Positions 35,410 to 46,745 of a stretch of 64,000 bases of DNA are shown here, piece by piece. The position numbers were made by a program, and so were the translations under genes. The DNA is from Rhodoplanes sp. Z2-YC6860. Its GTDB lineage: Bacteria; Pseudomonadota; Alphaproteobacteria; Rhizobiales; Xanthobacteraceae. Below the pieces are notes generated by a model. That model made no database searches, was not told the origin of the DNA, and was given only the letters and a program-made list of their open reading frames with translations. The stretch is from positions 7,710,029 to 7,774,028 of the forward strand of contig NZ_CP007440.1 in the NCBI RefSeq assembly GCF_001579845.1. The letters run 5' to 3'. Each line of letters opens with the position of its first letter. The first letter of the stretch is position 1.

Positions 35410-36606
35410 TCACCGGAACGTCTTGCGCGGGTCGAAGGCGTCGCGCACCGCCTCGCCGATGTAGATCAGCAGCGACAGCATGATCGCCACCGTGAAGAAA
35501 CCGGCGAGACCGAGCCACGGCGCCTGAATGTTGGTCTTGCCCTGCGACAGCATCTCGCCGAGCGAAGGCGAGCCCGGCGGCAGGCCGAAGCCCAGGAAGT
35601 CGAGCGCGGTCAGCGTCATCACCGACGACGAGAGAACGAACGGCAGCATCGTCATGGTGGCGACCATGGCGTTCGGCAGCAGATGCCGGAACATGATCGT
35701 CTTGTTGGAGACGCCGAGCGCGCGGGCCGCCTGGATGTACTCGAAATTGCGGCCGCGCAGGAACTCGGCGCGCACCAAGCCGACGAGCGAGACCCACGAG
35801 AACAGCAGCAGGATACCGAGCAGCACCCAGAAACCAGGCACCAGCACCGAGGAGATGATCAGCAGCAGATAAAGCGACGGCACCGAGGTCCATATCTCGA
35901 TGACGCGCTGGAAGATGAGATCGGTCCAGCCGCCGAAATAGCCCTGCACGGCGCCAGCCGCGACGCCGATGATCGACGAGATGATGGTCAGGATCAGGCC
36001 GAACAGCACCGAGATGCGGAAGCCGTAGATCAGCCGCGCCACCACGTCGCGCCCCTGATCGTCGGTGCCGAGCCAGTTGTATTCGAGATCGCGACAGCCC
36101 GAGAGCTTCTTCTTTTCGACCACCGACTTGCATTGCGCCTCGGTGAGTTGCCACGTGGGCGGCGACGGCGCAGGCGTCGGCAGATCGAGATTGTGGGTGT
36201 CGTAGCGGTAGCGGATCGGCGGCCAGATCACGGTGCCGCCCTTCTTCGCGATCAAATCCTGCAGGTACGGATCGCGGTAGTCGGCAGCCGTTTCGAAGTC
36301 GCCGCCGAAGGTGGTCTCGGGGTAGGTGAAGACCGCCGGGAAATAAGCGTGGCCGTTGACCAGGATCAGGAACGGTTTGTCGTTGGCAATGAACTCGGCG
36401 AACAACGACACGACGAACAGCGTCGCGAACAGCCAGAGGGAGAAGTAGCCGCGCCGGTTGCGCTTGAAATTATCCCACCGGCGCTGATTGAGCGGCGAGA
36501 TGTTGAACAGCTTGCGCTTCGGCTCGGGCGCATCGATCGCCGGCATGGCCGGCGTTGTCGGCTCCGGAGTGGGCGCATTTTCAGTGAACCGGGCGTCCAA
36601 CGTCAA
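35410..36606 (-). CDS. yejE: ABC transporter permease YejE
   Basis: This is an inner-membrane permease of about 398 residues. A first membrane helix lies at about residues 55-75 and is followed by a large periplasmic loop with ATFGGDFETAADYRDPY and YNWLGTDDQGRDVVARLIYG. The OppC-type core with its EAA loop (RGRNFEYIQAARALGVSNKT) and further helices come after. The extended loop is typical of YejE. The start is a TTG at 36606 or, with a better placed GTGAGG, a TTG at 36600; both overlap or abut the yejB stop. No ATG stands before residue 21. Confidence 0.92.
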   Translation of the reverse strand: MTLDARFTENAPTPEPTTPAMPAIDAPEPKRKLFNISPLNQRRWDNFKRNRRGYFSLWLFATLFVVSLFAEFIANDKPFLILVNGHAYFPAVFTYPETTFGGDFETAADYRDPYLQDLIAKKGGTVIWPPIRYRYDTHNLDLPTPAPSPPTWQLTEAQCKSVVEKKKLSGCRDLEYNWLGTDDQGRDVVARLIYGFRISVLFGLILTIISSIIGVAAGAVQGYFGGWTDLIFQRVIEIWTSVPSLYLLLIISSVLVPGFWVLLGILLLFSWVSLVGLVRAEFLRGRNFEYIQAARALGVSNKTIMFRHLLPNAMVATMTMLPFVLSSSVMTLTALDFLGFGLPPGSPSLGEMLSQGKTNIQAPWLGLAGFFTVAIMLSLLIYIGEAVRDAFDPRKTFR

Positions 36607-37706
36607 ACCTCACGAGTCTCGAAATCGATCCGCGGATCGACCCAGGTGTAGGTGAGATCCGAGATCAGGTTCACCACCAGGCCTATCAGCGCAAAAATGT
36701 AGAGATTGGCGAACACCACCGGGTAGTCGCGGTTGAGCACGCTTTCAAAGCTCAAGAGGCCCATGCCATCGAGCGAGAAGATCGTCTCGATCAGCAGCGT
36801 GCCGGAGAAGAACGCGTGCACGAAGGCGCTGGGGAAGCCCGCGATCACGATCAGCATCGCGTTGCGGAAGACGTGGCCGTAGAGCGTCTGCCGCGGTGTG
36901 CAGCCCTTGGCGCGGGCGGTGAGCACGTACTGCTTCTTGATCTCGTCGAGGAAGGAATTCTTGGTCAGCAGCGTCATGGTGGCGAACGAGCTGAGCATCA
37001 TGGCGGTTATCGGCAATACCAAGTGCCAGAAGTAGTCGAGGATCTTCTTCCACCACGGAAATTGCGACCAGTTGTCGGAGGTCAGCCCGCGCAAGGGGAA
37101 CAGGTCCCAGTACGAGCCGCCGGCGAACAGAATGATCAGGAAAATCGCGACCAGAAAGCCAGGGACGGCGTATCCGATGATGATGATGCCCGAGGTCCAG
37201 GAGTCGAAGCGCGAGCCGTCCGATACGGCCTTCCTGATGCCGAGCGGAATCGAGATCAGGTAGGTCAGAAGCGTCATCCAGATGCCGAGCGACATCGACA
37301 CCGGCAGTTTCTCCTTGATCAGCTGGAGCACGCTGATGTCGCGGAAATAGCTCTTGCCGAAGTCGAACGTCGCGAAGTTCTTCACCATCAGCAGGAAACG
37401 CTCGGGCGCCGGCTTGTCGAAGCCGAACTGCTTTTCCAGCCGCTTGATGAATTCGGGATCGAGCCCCTGCGCGCCGCGATACTTCGAGGACCCGGCATCG
37501 ATCGACGAGCCGCCCTGCCCGCCGCGGGCGCCAAAATCGCCGCCACCCCCGCCAGGGACGCGGCTGGTGTCGTTGCCCGACAGCTGCGCGATCACCCGCT
37601 CCACCGGCCCGCCCGGCGCGAACTGCACGACGATGAACGACACCAGGAGGATGCCTAGCAGCGTCGGGATCATGAGCAACAGGCGACGGACGATGTAGGC
37701 GGACAT
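36603..37706 (-). CDS. yejB: ABC transporter permease YejB
   Basis: This 367-residue OppB/DppB-type permease has a first helix (RRLLLMIPTLLGILLVSFIV) and the family motif FAPGGPVERVIAQLSG. A glycine-rich insert (PGGGGGDFGARGGQGGSS) follows at about residues 50-70, then the core with the EAA loop (ILTARAKGCTPRQTLYGHVF by eye) and the C-terminal helices. YejB and YejE form the channel powered by YejF. It is 15 bases after the second binding-protein gene. Confidence 0.93.
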   Translation of the reverse strand: MSAYIVRRLLLMIPTLLGILLVSFIVVQFAPGGPVERVIAQLSGNDTSRVPGGGGGDFGARGGQGGSSIDAGSSKYRGAQGLDPEFIKRLEKQFGFDKPAPERFLLMVKNFATFDFGKSYFRDISVLQLIKEKLPVSMSLGIWMTLLTYLISIPLGIRKAVSDGSRFDSWTSGIIIIGYAVPGFLVAIFLIILFAGGSYWDLFPLRGLTSDNWSQFPWWKKILDYFWHLVLPITAMMLSSFATMTLLTKNSFLDEIKKQYVLTARAKGCTPRQTLYGHVFRNAMLIVIAGFPSAFVHAFFSGTLLIETIFSLDGMGLLSFESVLNRDYPVVFANLYIFALIGLVVNLISDLTYTWVDPRIDFETREV

Positions 37707-37721
37707 GGCTTGCGGCTGATC

Positions 37722-39592
37722 CTATCCCGGTTGCTCTATCTTGGACGCCTTGGCGGCATCATGCCACCAGGTTTCTGGCGCGCCGCGCGCGTAGCGCGGC
37801 TTGGTCTTCGGCCAGCCGAAGGTATCCCAATAGGCGATCCAATGCGACGCCTTGTACCACTGCGGAACCCAATAACGGCCGGCTCGGATCAGCCGGTCGA
37901 GCGCCCGGCAGGCCACCGTGAGCTCGGCCCGCGATTGCGCCGCGATGATGCGCTCGATCATGGCGTCGATGGCCGGGTCGGCCATGCCGGAGAGATTCTG
38001 CGAACCCTTGATGTCCGCCGACTTGGACGAGAAGTAGGTGCGGAGCGAATCGCCCGGCGTCGACGAAAAGCCGAAGCGCTGAATGACGACATCGAAATCG
38101 AAATCCTTCATCCGCTGCTGCGCCTGCACCGGATCGACCAGCCGCAGCCGCGCGTCGATGCCGAGCGTGTGCAGGTTCTTGATGTAAGGCATGTGATGCG
38201 GCTGGAAGGAAGGCTCGTCCGACAGGAATTCCACAGTTAACCGCTGCCCATTCGGCGTCAGCCGCTTGCCGTCCTTCACCGGATAGCCGGCCTCGGACAG
38301 GAGTTGCGAGGCGCGCCGCAGCAGCGCCCGGTCGGCGCCCGAACCGTCGGACACCGGCGGCGAGAACGGTTCGCCGAACACGTCGTCGGGGATCCGGCCG
38401 CGGAACGGCTCGAGCAACGCGATCTCCTCCGGGCCGGGCCTGCCCTGCGCCATCATGTCGGAGTTCTGAAACACCGACTGGGTCCGATCGTAGGCCCCGT
38501 ACATGATGGTTTTGTTCGTCCACTCGAAGTCGAAGGCACAGATCAGCGCCTCGCGCACCTTGGGATGCTTGAACTGCGGCCGGCGGACATTGATGAACCA
38601 GCCCTGCGCCCCCGACGGACTGTCATCGGGAAGGATGTCGCGTTTGACCCGGCCGCTCCTGAACGCCGGAAAGTCGTAGCGGGTGTTCCAGATGCGCGAG
38701 GTGAACTCCTCGCGGAACAGATAGGTCTTGCCGGTGAAGCCTTCGAAGCCGACGTCGCGGTCGCGGTAGTATTCGTAGCGCAACGTGTCGAAGTTGTTCT
38801 GGCCGCGCGACGCCGGCAGATCGGCGCCCCACCAGTCGGCGACGCGCTGATATTCGATGAAGCGTCCGGCCTCGAACTTGCCGACGCGATAGGGACCGCT
38901 GCCGAGCGGAATGTCGAGCGTCGATTCGTCAAACGGATGCTTGGCGTAGTAGGCGCGCGAAAAGATCGGCAATCCGGCGACGAACAGCGGCACGTCCCGC
39001 GCGCGCTTCTCCGCGAAGCGCACCACCACCGTGGCTTCGTCGATGGCTTCAGCGCCTGAGAAATCGCGCAGAAACTGCGTGATGATCGGATGACCCTTGT
39101 CCTTCAGCGTGACAAACGAAAAGGCGACGTCATGGGCCGTGAGCTTCGTGCCATCATGAAAACGGGCCTCGGGGCGCAACAAGAAACGATAGGTCAGCCC
39201 GTCGGCGGAAATGTTCACGCCGAGCGCTGCAAGCCCGTACATCGCGTCGGGCTCATCGTTCGCGCGAACCATCAACGACGCAAACGTCAGCTCCATGCCT
39301 TGAGCGGCGTCGCCACGCAGGATGAAGCTGTTCAGCGAATTGAAGGTGTTCTGGTTCTGATTGTAGATCGTGCCCGGCCCGATCTGCGAAAATACGCCGC
39401 CCTTCGGCGCTCTCGGATCGACGTAATCGAAGTGCGAAAAATTCGCCGGATACTTCAGATCGCCGAAAGCCGAGATGCCGTGGCTGGTGGCGCCTTCGGC
39501 CGGTTGCGCATGCGGCCCGGAGGGCCAACCAAGAGTACCAGAAACAACAGCGCCAGCGCCGACACCGAGAAGACCGCGGCGCGAGAGCCCTC

Positions 39593-39596
<4 letters not shown>
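37722..39596 (-). CDS. oligopeptide-type extracellular solute-binding protein (second YejA-like copy)
   Basis: This protein of about 624 residues starts at a GTG (39594-39596) that overlaps the stop of the first binding-protein gene (GTGA). The N-terminus has a twin-arginine type signal (GLSRRGLLGVGAGAVVSG). The family 5 binding fold follows: FGDLKYPANFSHFDYVDPRA, then PEARFHDGTKLTAHDVAFSF and LICAFDFEWTNKTIMYGAYD. It should bind oligopeptides or similar large ligands for YejBEF. It is a paralogue of the upstream binding protein (about the same length and motifs), so the operon makes two receptors for one transporter. Confidence 0.9.
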
Positions 39597-41485
<1,889 letters not shown>

Positions 41486-41674
41486 GCAAAGCTCCGGATG
41501 GCCTTAATCACAAGGCCACGATGGTCAACCGATTATGTCGGTTTTCCGGTGGCCCGCCATGGGCAGACCGCCGCAGCGCCATCACATCTGCGGCAGCAGC
41601 AAGCTGAAAAAGCCACCTGAACGACAACCGGACAGCGCCTGAAATGTTGCGCGCCGGTTGGACTTCGACGACGC

Positions 41675-42256
41675 CTATTTCTTCGGCGCGTCTTTGGGCG
41701 CATCCGCAGCCGCCGCCTGTTTCGGCAGTTCGACCGGCTTGTCCGAGTGGGTGTTGAGGAACGTGATCAGATCGGCGCGCTCGGTGCCACGCGGAATGCC
41801 GGCAAAGCTCATGTTGGTGCCCGGCACCATGCCCCGCGGGTTGGTCAGATAGACGTCGAGGTCCTCGGGCGTCCAGTTGCCCTTCTGGCTCTTCATCGCC
41901 GCCGAATAATTGAAGCCCGCCTCCGACGCCTTCGGCCGGCCAACGATGTCCCAGAGGTTCGGCCCAACGCGATTCGGCTCGCCCTTGCCCAGGGTGTGGC
42001 AGGCCATGCACTTCTTGGCCGAAGCCTCGCCACGGCTGACATCGGCGCTGGCGAAGCGAACCGGCAGCGGCACCTCAGCCGGCGCCTTCTCTCCCGGCGC
42101 ACCCGCCTTGGGCTCTTCCTTGACCGCGACCTCGTAACCCGGCTTTTCCGGCTCGTGGGACGAGAAGATCGCGCCGGCCGCGATGTTCAGCGACAGGAGC
42201 GCGAGACAGGTGCCGAGCACGGCGCCCATGATCTTGTTCAGTTCGAAGGAATCCAT
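41675..42256 (-). CDS. cycM: membrane-anchored c-type cytochrome (CycM-like)
   Basis: This 193-residue protein has an uncleaved N-terminal anchor (ELNKIMGAVLGTCLALLSLN). A proline/glutamate-rich linker leads to one cytochrome c domain with the heme site CMACHTLGKGEPNRVGPNLW and the axial methionine in VPGTNMSFAGI. A Lys/Ala/Pro tail ends the protein. In Bradyrhizobium, CycM carries electrons from the bc1 complex to the aa3 oxidase; the match is by domain order and motifs only. ATG 42254-42256 was chosen because the anchor begins there. It is divergent from kdsB. Confidence 0.85.
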   Translation of the reverse strand: MDSFELNKIMGAVLGTCLALLSLNIAAGAIFSSHEPEKPGYEVAVKEEPKAGAPGEKAPAEVPLPVRFASADVSRGEASAKKCMACHTLGKGEPNRVGPNLWDIVGRPKASEAGFNYSAAMKSQKGNWTPEDLDVYLTNPRGMVPGTNMSFAGIPRGTERADLITFLNTHSDKPVELPKQAAAADAPKDAPKK

Positions 42257-42423
42257 CGCGACGGGCTCTTGCTGGTGCCAGCTGGGTAAGCGGCTGAGGC
42301 TTGCGCCGCAGGAGGCGCGGCGGCGCACAAATACCCGGTTTTCCTCGCTCCTGGCAACCCGTATAACGCGGCCGCGGAGCGTCCCGTTGGCGCTGTTTTT
42401 CCGTTCGAAACCCGGCATGCGCG

Positions 42424-43161
42424 ATGGCCAAGGCTGACGACGTTCTGATCCTGATTCCGGCCCGCCTCCACGCGACGCGTTTGCCCGGAAAACCGCTGGC
42501 CGACATCGCCGGCCTGCCCATGATCGTGCAGGTGCTGCGCCGGGCCGAGGAGGCCAAAATCGGCCCGGTTGTGGTTGCAACCGATGACGAGACCATCGCC
42601 ACGGCTGTGGAAAAAGCCGGAGGCCGGGCGCTGATGACGCAGGCCGACCATCCGTCCGGTTCCGATCGGATCTTCGAGGCGTTGGGCATCGCCGACCCGG
42701 ACGGTCGGGCCAAGATCGTGGTCAACGTCCAGGGCGACCTGCCGACCCTCAATCCGGCCGATCTCGCCGCCTCCCTCGGCCCGTTGAAGGACCCAGCGGT
42801 CGATATCGCCACACTGGCGGCCGAGATCAGAAAGCCCGAGGAGCGCACCAACCCCAACGTGGTGAAGGTGATCGGCTCGCCGCTGACCCCGACGCGGCTC
42901 CGGGCGCTGTACTTCACCCGCGCCACCGCGCCTTCGGGCGACGGCCCGCTCTATCACCACATCGGACTCTACGCCTATCGCCGAAGCGCGCTGCAGCGTT
43001 TCGTCGGTCTGCCGCCCTCACCGCTCGAACGGCGCGAGAGGTTGGAGCAACTTCGGGCGCTGGAGGCCGGCATGCGCATCGACGTCACCGTTGTGGACAG
43101 CGTCCCGCTCGGCGTCGACACGCCCGAGGACCTGGAAACGGCGCGGAAGCTGTTGCGATAA
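42424..43161 (+). CDS. kdsB: 3-deoxy-manno-octulosonate cytidylyltransferase (CMP-Kdo synthetase)
   Basis: This 245-residue cytosolic enzyme activates Kdo with CTP for lipid A/LPS core assembly. Family motifs are [20 protein letters not shown] (nucleotide-binding arginine and lysine), [33 protein letters not shown] with the metal aspartate, and [14 protein letters not shown]. Its length is normal. It stands alone, with the divergent cytochrome gene on the left and a Bug receptor on the right. Confidence 0.94.
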   Translation: MAKADDVLILIPARLHATRLPGKPLADIAGLPMIVQVLRRAEEAKIGPVVVATDDETIATAVEKAGGRALMTQADHPSGSDRIFEALGIADPDGRAKIVVNVQGDLPTLNPADLAASLGPLKDPAVDIATLAAEIRKPEERTNPNVVKVIGSPLTPTRLRALYFTRATAPSGDGPLYHHIGLYAYRRSALQRFVGLPPSPLERRERLEQLRALEAGMRIDVTVVDSVPLGVDTPEDLETARKLLR

Positions 43162-43246
43162 AAATCCGCTATTCCGCGGCAAAGATCAGTATAACCCGCA
43201 CCACGATCTGCCGATAAACCTGACAAGAAAGTCGATGAGGAAAGCC

Positions 43247-44221
43247 ATGTTGCGTCGCTCGCTCCTGCTTCTGTCTGCTGCTGCCCTGGCTGCCGGAACA
43301 TTCTCCGCTGTCCGGCCGGCGCAAGCGGCCTGGCCGGAGCGGACCATCACAATCGTCTGCGCCTCGGGCGCGGGCGGTGCGGTCGACGTGACGACACGCA
43401 TCATCACCGACCACATGGCCAAGACTCTCGGCCAGAACATCGTCGTTCAAAACGAGCCGGGTGCCGGCGGCACGCTGGCGATCGGCCAGGTCGCCAAGGC
43501 GCAGCCTGACGGCTACACGCTGCTCACGATCGGGCCGACGGTCGGCACCATCAAGGAGCTGTATCCAAACGCCACGGTCGATCCGGTGCGCGACCTGCAG
43601 CCCGTGACCATCGTGGGCCAGACGCCGATGGTTCTGGTTGTGAACAAGGAGGTGCCGGTCACCGACTACAAGTCGTTCCTTGCTTACGCCAAAGCGCATC
43701 CGGGCGAACTGACGTTTGCCAGCAACGGCCGTGGCTCGGCCGGCCACCTCGCCGGCTCTCTGTTCAAGAAAATGGCCAACGTGGACTTGCGCTACATCCC
43801 CTACCGCTCCACGCCGCAGGCCACGACCGATCTGCTGGGCGGCCGTGTCTCGATGATCTGGCTGTCGTCGCTCGGCAATCTCGGCACAAGCGGCGAGGTC
43901 CGCCCCATCGCCGTGTCGATCACGGGCGAGCGTTGGAAGCCATTTCCCAACCTGCCGACCTTCGACGAGATGGGGCTGAAGGATTACGAAGCCACCACCT
44001 GGGTCAGTTTGCACGCACCGAAGGGCACGCCGGCTGAGGTTGTCGAAAAACTCACCACAGCGATGAACGCTGCCCTGGCCGATCCCGATGTGCAGAGGCG
44101 CTTCGACCAGATCGGCATCGTCAAGCCGCGCGCCACGGGTCCGGTGTTTCTGACGAAGTACCTGCACGACGAGATCGAGAAGTGGGGCGACATCCTGCGC
44201 ACCACCAAGGACACCGACTGA
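43247..44221 (+). CDS. Bug/TctC-type solute-binding protein
   Basis: This protein of about 324 residues has a signal peptide (LLLLSAAALAAGTFSAVRPA ending AQA). Bug family motifs are WPERTITIVCASGAGGAVDV at the mature start, IVVQNEPGAGGTLAIGQVAK, and LRYIPYRSTPQATTDLLGGR. It is expected to bind a small organic acid in the periplasm. No TctA/TctB genes are present nearby. I chose ATG 43247 for its AGGA spacing; ATG 43235 is also possible. It lies 9 bases upstream of pheA, probably in the same transcript, without an obvious functional link. Confidence 0.88.
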   Translation: MLRRSLLLLSAAALAAGTFSAVRPAQAAWPERTITIVCASGAGGAVDVTTRIITDHMAKTLGQNIVVQNEPGAGGTLAIGQVAKAQPDGYTLLTIGPTVGTIKELYPNATVDPVRDLQPVTIVGQTPMVLVVNKEVPVTDYKSFLAYAKAHPGELTFASNGRGSAGHLAGSLFKKMANVDLRYIPYRSTPQATTDLLGGRVSMIWLSSLGNLGTSGEVRPIAVSITGERWKPFPNLPTFDEMGLKDYEATTWVSLHAPKGTPAEVVEKLTTAMNAALADPDVQRRFDQIGIVKPRATGPVFLTKYLHDEIEKWGDILRTTKDTD

Positions 44222-44230
44222 CCATCCATC

Positions 44231-45082
44231 ATGAGCAAAAAGCGTATTGTGTTCCAAGGCGAGCCGGGCGCGAATTCGCACCTGGCGATCGAAGAGGCTT
44301 ATCCGGGCGCCGAAGCCGTGCCTTGCGCCACGTTTGAGGACTGCTTTGCGGCGTTGCGGAACGGCCGCGCCGAGCTCGGCATGATCCCGATCGAGAACTC
44401 GGTCGCGGGCCGCGTCGCCGACATCCACCATCTGATGCCGAACTCGAAGCTGCACATCATCGGCGAGCATTTCATGCCGGTGCATCACCAGCTGCTGGCC
44501 GTGAAGGGCGCGAGCCTCAAGACGCTGAAGACCGTGGAGAGCCACGTCCACGCGCTCGGCCAGTGCCGCAACGTCATTCGCAAGCTTGGCATCAAGGCGG
44601 TGGTCGCCGCCGACACCGCGGGCTCCGCCCGCGAAGTGGCGGAAGCCGGCGACAAGACGCGAGCCTCGATCGCCACCAAGCTCGCGGCGAAGATCTACGG
44701 GCTGCGCGTCCTCGCCACCAACATCGAGGACGCCAAGCACAACACCACGCGGTTCATCGTGCTGTCGCGCACCGAGAAGTGGGCGAAGCCGAAGCCCCGG
44801 CAGAAGGTGGTCACGACTTTCATTTTCCAGGTGCGCAACATCCCGGCCGCGCTCTACAAGGCGCTGGGCGGCTTTGCCACGAACGGCATCAACATGACCA
44901 AGCTGGAAAGCTACATGGTCGGCGGCAGCTTCACGGCGACGCAGTTCTATGCCGACGTCGAAGGTCATCCCAACGACCGCGCGGTCGAACTGGCGCTCGA
45001 GGAGCTCGACTTCGTCTGCCAGCCCAAGACGCTGAAGATTCTCGGCGTCTATCCGGCGCATCCGTTTCGGAAAAAATTCTAG
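44231..45082 (+). CDS. pheA: prephenate dehydratase
   Basis: This 283-residue cytosolic enzyme of phenylalanine synthesis converts prephenate to phenylpyruvate. The catalytic domain (about residues 1-185) has FQGEPGANSHLAIEEAYPGA, GMIPIENSVAGRVADIHHL and the TRF motif in KHNTTRFIVLSR. A C-terminal ACT domain (about 200-275, with VRNIPAALYKALGGFATNGI then NMTKLESYMVGG) is the site of phenylalanine feedback in this family. There is no chorismate mutase domain, so it is the monofunctional type usual in alphaproteobacteria. Confidence 0.94.
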   Translation: MSKKRIVFQGEPGANSHLAIEEAYPGAEAVPCATFEDCFAALRNGRAELGMIPIENSVAGRVADIHHLMPNSKLHIIGEHFMPVHHQLLAVKGASLKTLKTVESHVHALGQCRNVIRKLGIKAVVAADTAGSAREVAEAGDKTRASIATKLAAKIYGLRVLATNIEDAKHNTTRFIVLSRTEKWAKPKPRQKVVTTFIFQVRNIPAALYKALGGFATNGINMTKLESYMVGGSFTATQFYADVEGHPNDRAVELALEELDFVCQPKTLKILGVYPAHPFRKKF

Positions 45083-45105
45083 GCAAGCAAATCCTGGAGT
45101 GCCGC

Positions 45106-45954
45106 ATGAGGCTCAACCGGCGTGAATGGCTTTCCGGCGCGGCCGCGTTGGCCGCGACGGCGGCGCTCGATCGCGCGCAGGCGCAGCCGGCGCGGAAGCT
45201 GTTCGACAGCCACTGCCACATCATCGATCACCGCTTCCCGATCGTCGAAAACCAGGGCTACACGCCGCCGAACTTCACGCTGCAGGATTATCTGGCGCAG
45301 ACCAAGCCGCTCGGCGTAATCGCCGGCGCCGTGGTGTCCGGCTCGTTCCAGGCCAACGACCAGACCTATCTGATGGACGTGCTGCCGAAGCTCGGCACCG
45401 GCTGGGTCGGCGTCACGCAGATCCCGAACGATTATCCGGACGCCGAGATCGCCAAGCTGAACGGCATCGGCGTCCGCGCCGTGCGCTTCAACGTGCTGCG
45501 CGGCCGGATCGACAGCGTCGACGATATCGTGGCGCTGGCCACGCGCGTGCATTCGGTCGCGGGCTGGCATTCGGAAATCTACGCCGATGCGGCCGCGCTC
45601 AAGCCGCATGTCGACAGGCTCGCCAAGCTGCCGCAGCTCTGCATCGACCATCTCGGCATGACCGAGGCCGGAATTCCGACGCTGCTCGAACTCGTCGCTG
45701 CCGGCTGCAAGGTCAAGGCAACCGGCTTCGGCCGCGTGAAGATGGACGTGCCAAAGGCGCTGGAAGCGGTTGCGAAGCAAAGCCCGCACGCGCTGGTGTT
45801 CGGCACCGACATTCCTTCGACACGCGCGCAGCGGCCGTTCGAGCCGTCCGACATCGATCTGGTCGAGAAGGTCCTGGGCGGAGAACTGGCGCGACGCGCG
45901 TACTGGGACAATCCGCTGGCGCTATACAGAGTGAAAACAACGGTTGCAGGTTAG
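45106..45954 (+). CDS. amidohydrolase-2 family protein with twin-arginine-type signal
   Basis: This 282-residue protein has an N-terminal LNRREWLSGAAALAATAALD, which resembles a Tat signal. The metal-dependent hydrolase barrel of the amidohydrolase-2 group follows: FDSHCHIIDHRFPIVENQGY (the HxH metal site appears as HCH), CIDHLGMTEAG and VFGTDIPSTRAQRPF with the late aspartate. Members include 2-pyrone-4,6-dicarboxylate lactonase and ACMS decarboxylase types. The next gene is enol-lactonase-like, which fits aromatic or lactone breakdown. Export is uncertain because the signal is short. Confidence 0.82.
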   Translation: MRLNRREWLSGAAALAATAALDRAQAQPARKLFDSHCHIIDHRFPIVENQGYTPPNFTLQDYLAQTKPLGVIAGAVVSGSFQANDQTYLMDVLPKLGTGWVGVTQIPNDYPDAEIAKLNGIGVRAVRFNVLRGRIDSVDDIVALATRVHSVAGWHSEIYADAAALKPHVDRLAKLPQLCIDHLGMTEAGIPTLLELVAAGCKVKATGFGRVKMDVPKALEAVAKQSPHALVFGTDIPSTRAQRPFEPSDIDLVEKVLGGELARRAYWDNPLALYRVKTTVAG

Positions 45955-45956
45955 AC

Positions 45957-46739
45957 ATGAAAATCAAGGCGAACGGCATCACCTTCAATTACGAGATCAG
46001 CGGCCCCGACAACGCGCCGTGGCTCATCTTCTCCAACTCGCTCGCCACCAACCTGCACATGTGGGACCAGCAGGTCGCTGACCTGAAGGGCTCGTTCCGC
46101 CTGCTCGCCTACGATCAGCGCGGCCACGGCCTCACCGAAGATCCGCCCGGCCGTTACACGTTCGAAGTGCTGTGCGCCGACGTCATCGCGCTGATGGATG
46201 CGCTGGGCATCAAGAAGGCGCACTGGTGCGGCGTTTCGATGGGCTGCGCGACCGGCATGGGCCTCGTGCAGAACTATCCGGACCGGTTCGAGAAGATGGT
46301 TCTCTGCGACAACCCCGGCCGCTCGTCGCCCGAAACGCACAAGCAGTGGGAGGAGCGCATCGCCGTCGCGCAGAAGGACGGGATGCCGGCGCTTCTGGAA
46401 TCCACCATGCAGCGCTGGTTCCCGCCGGAGACGCTGAAGGCCAACCCGCCGCACATGGACGTGATCCGCAAGATGATCCTGACCACGCCGGTCAACGGCT
46501 TCGTCGGCTGCTCGTCCGCGCTGGGCGATCACGACTTCCGGCCGCTGATGCCGAAGGTCAAGCATCCGGTGCTGTGGATGTGCGGCGAGAAGGACGGCCA
46601 CAACGCATCGGCCATGAAGGTGATGCAGGACGAGCTGCCCGGCTCGCAATACATTGTGCTGCCGGGCGCGGGCCACATCTCCAACATGGACCAGCCGGCG
46701 ATGTTCACCAAGGCACTGAAGGACTTCCTCGGCGGCTGA
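45957..46739 (+). CDS. alpha/beta hydrolase, 3-oxoadipate enol-lactonase-like
   Basis: This 260-residue alpha/beta-hydrolase has the nucleophile elbow in WCGVSMGCATGMGLVQ, the oxyanion and cap regions of PcaD-type enzymes (FSNSLATNLHMWDQQ, RLLAYDQRGHGLTEDPPGRY), the acid in MCGEKDGHN and the catalytic histidine in LPGAGHISNMDQP. PcaD opens beta-ketoadipate enol-lactone in the protocatechuate pathway. No other pca genes are here, so the exact substrate is open. It starts 2 bases after the amidohydrolase stop and is surely co-transcribed. Confidence 0.85.
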   Translation: MKIKANGITFNYEISGPDNAPWLIFSNSLATNLHMWDQQVADLKGSFRLLAYDQRGHGLTEDPPGRYTFEVLCADVIALMDALGIKKAHWCGVSMGCATGMGLVQNYPDRFEKMVLCDNPGRSSPETHKQWEERIAVAQKDGMPALLESTMQRWFPPETLKANPPHMDVIRKMILTTPVNGFVGCSSALGDHDFRPLMPKVKHPVLWMCGEKDGHNASAMKVMQDELPGSQYIVLPGAGHISNMDQPAMFTKALKDFLGG

Positions 46740-46745
46740 GACATA

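Noticed and set aside
35405-36154. Upstream extension of yejF by 250 codons
   Set aside because: The extension is out of frame with yejE, which occupies the same DNA on the same strand; the family-typical start is at 35404.
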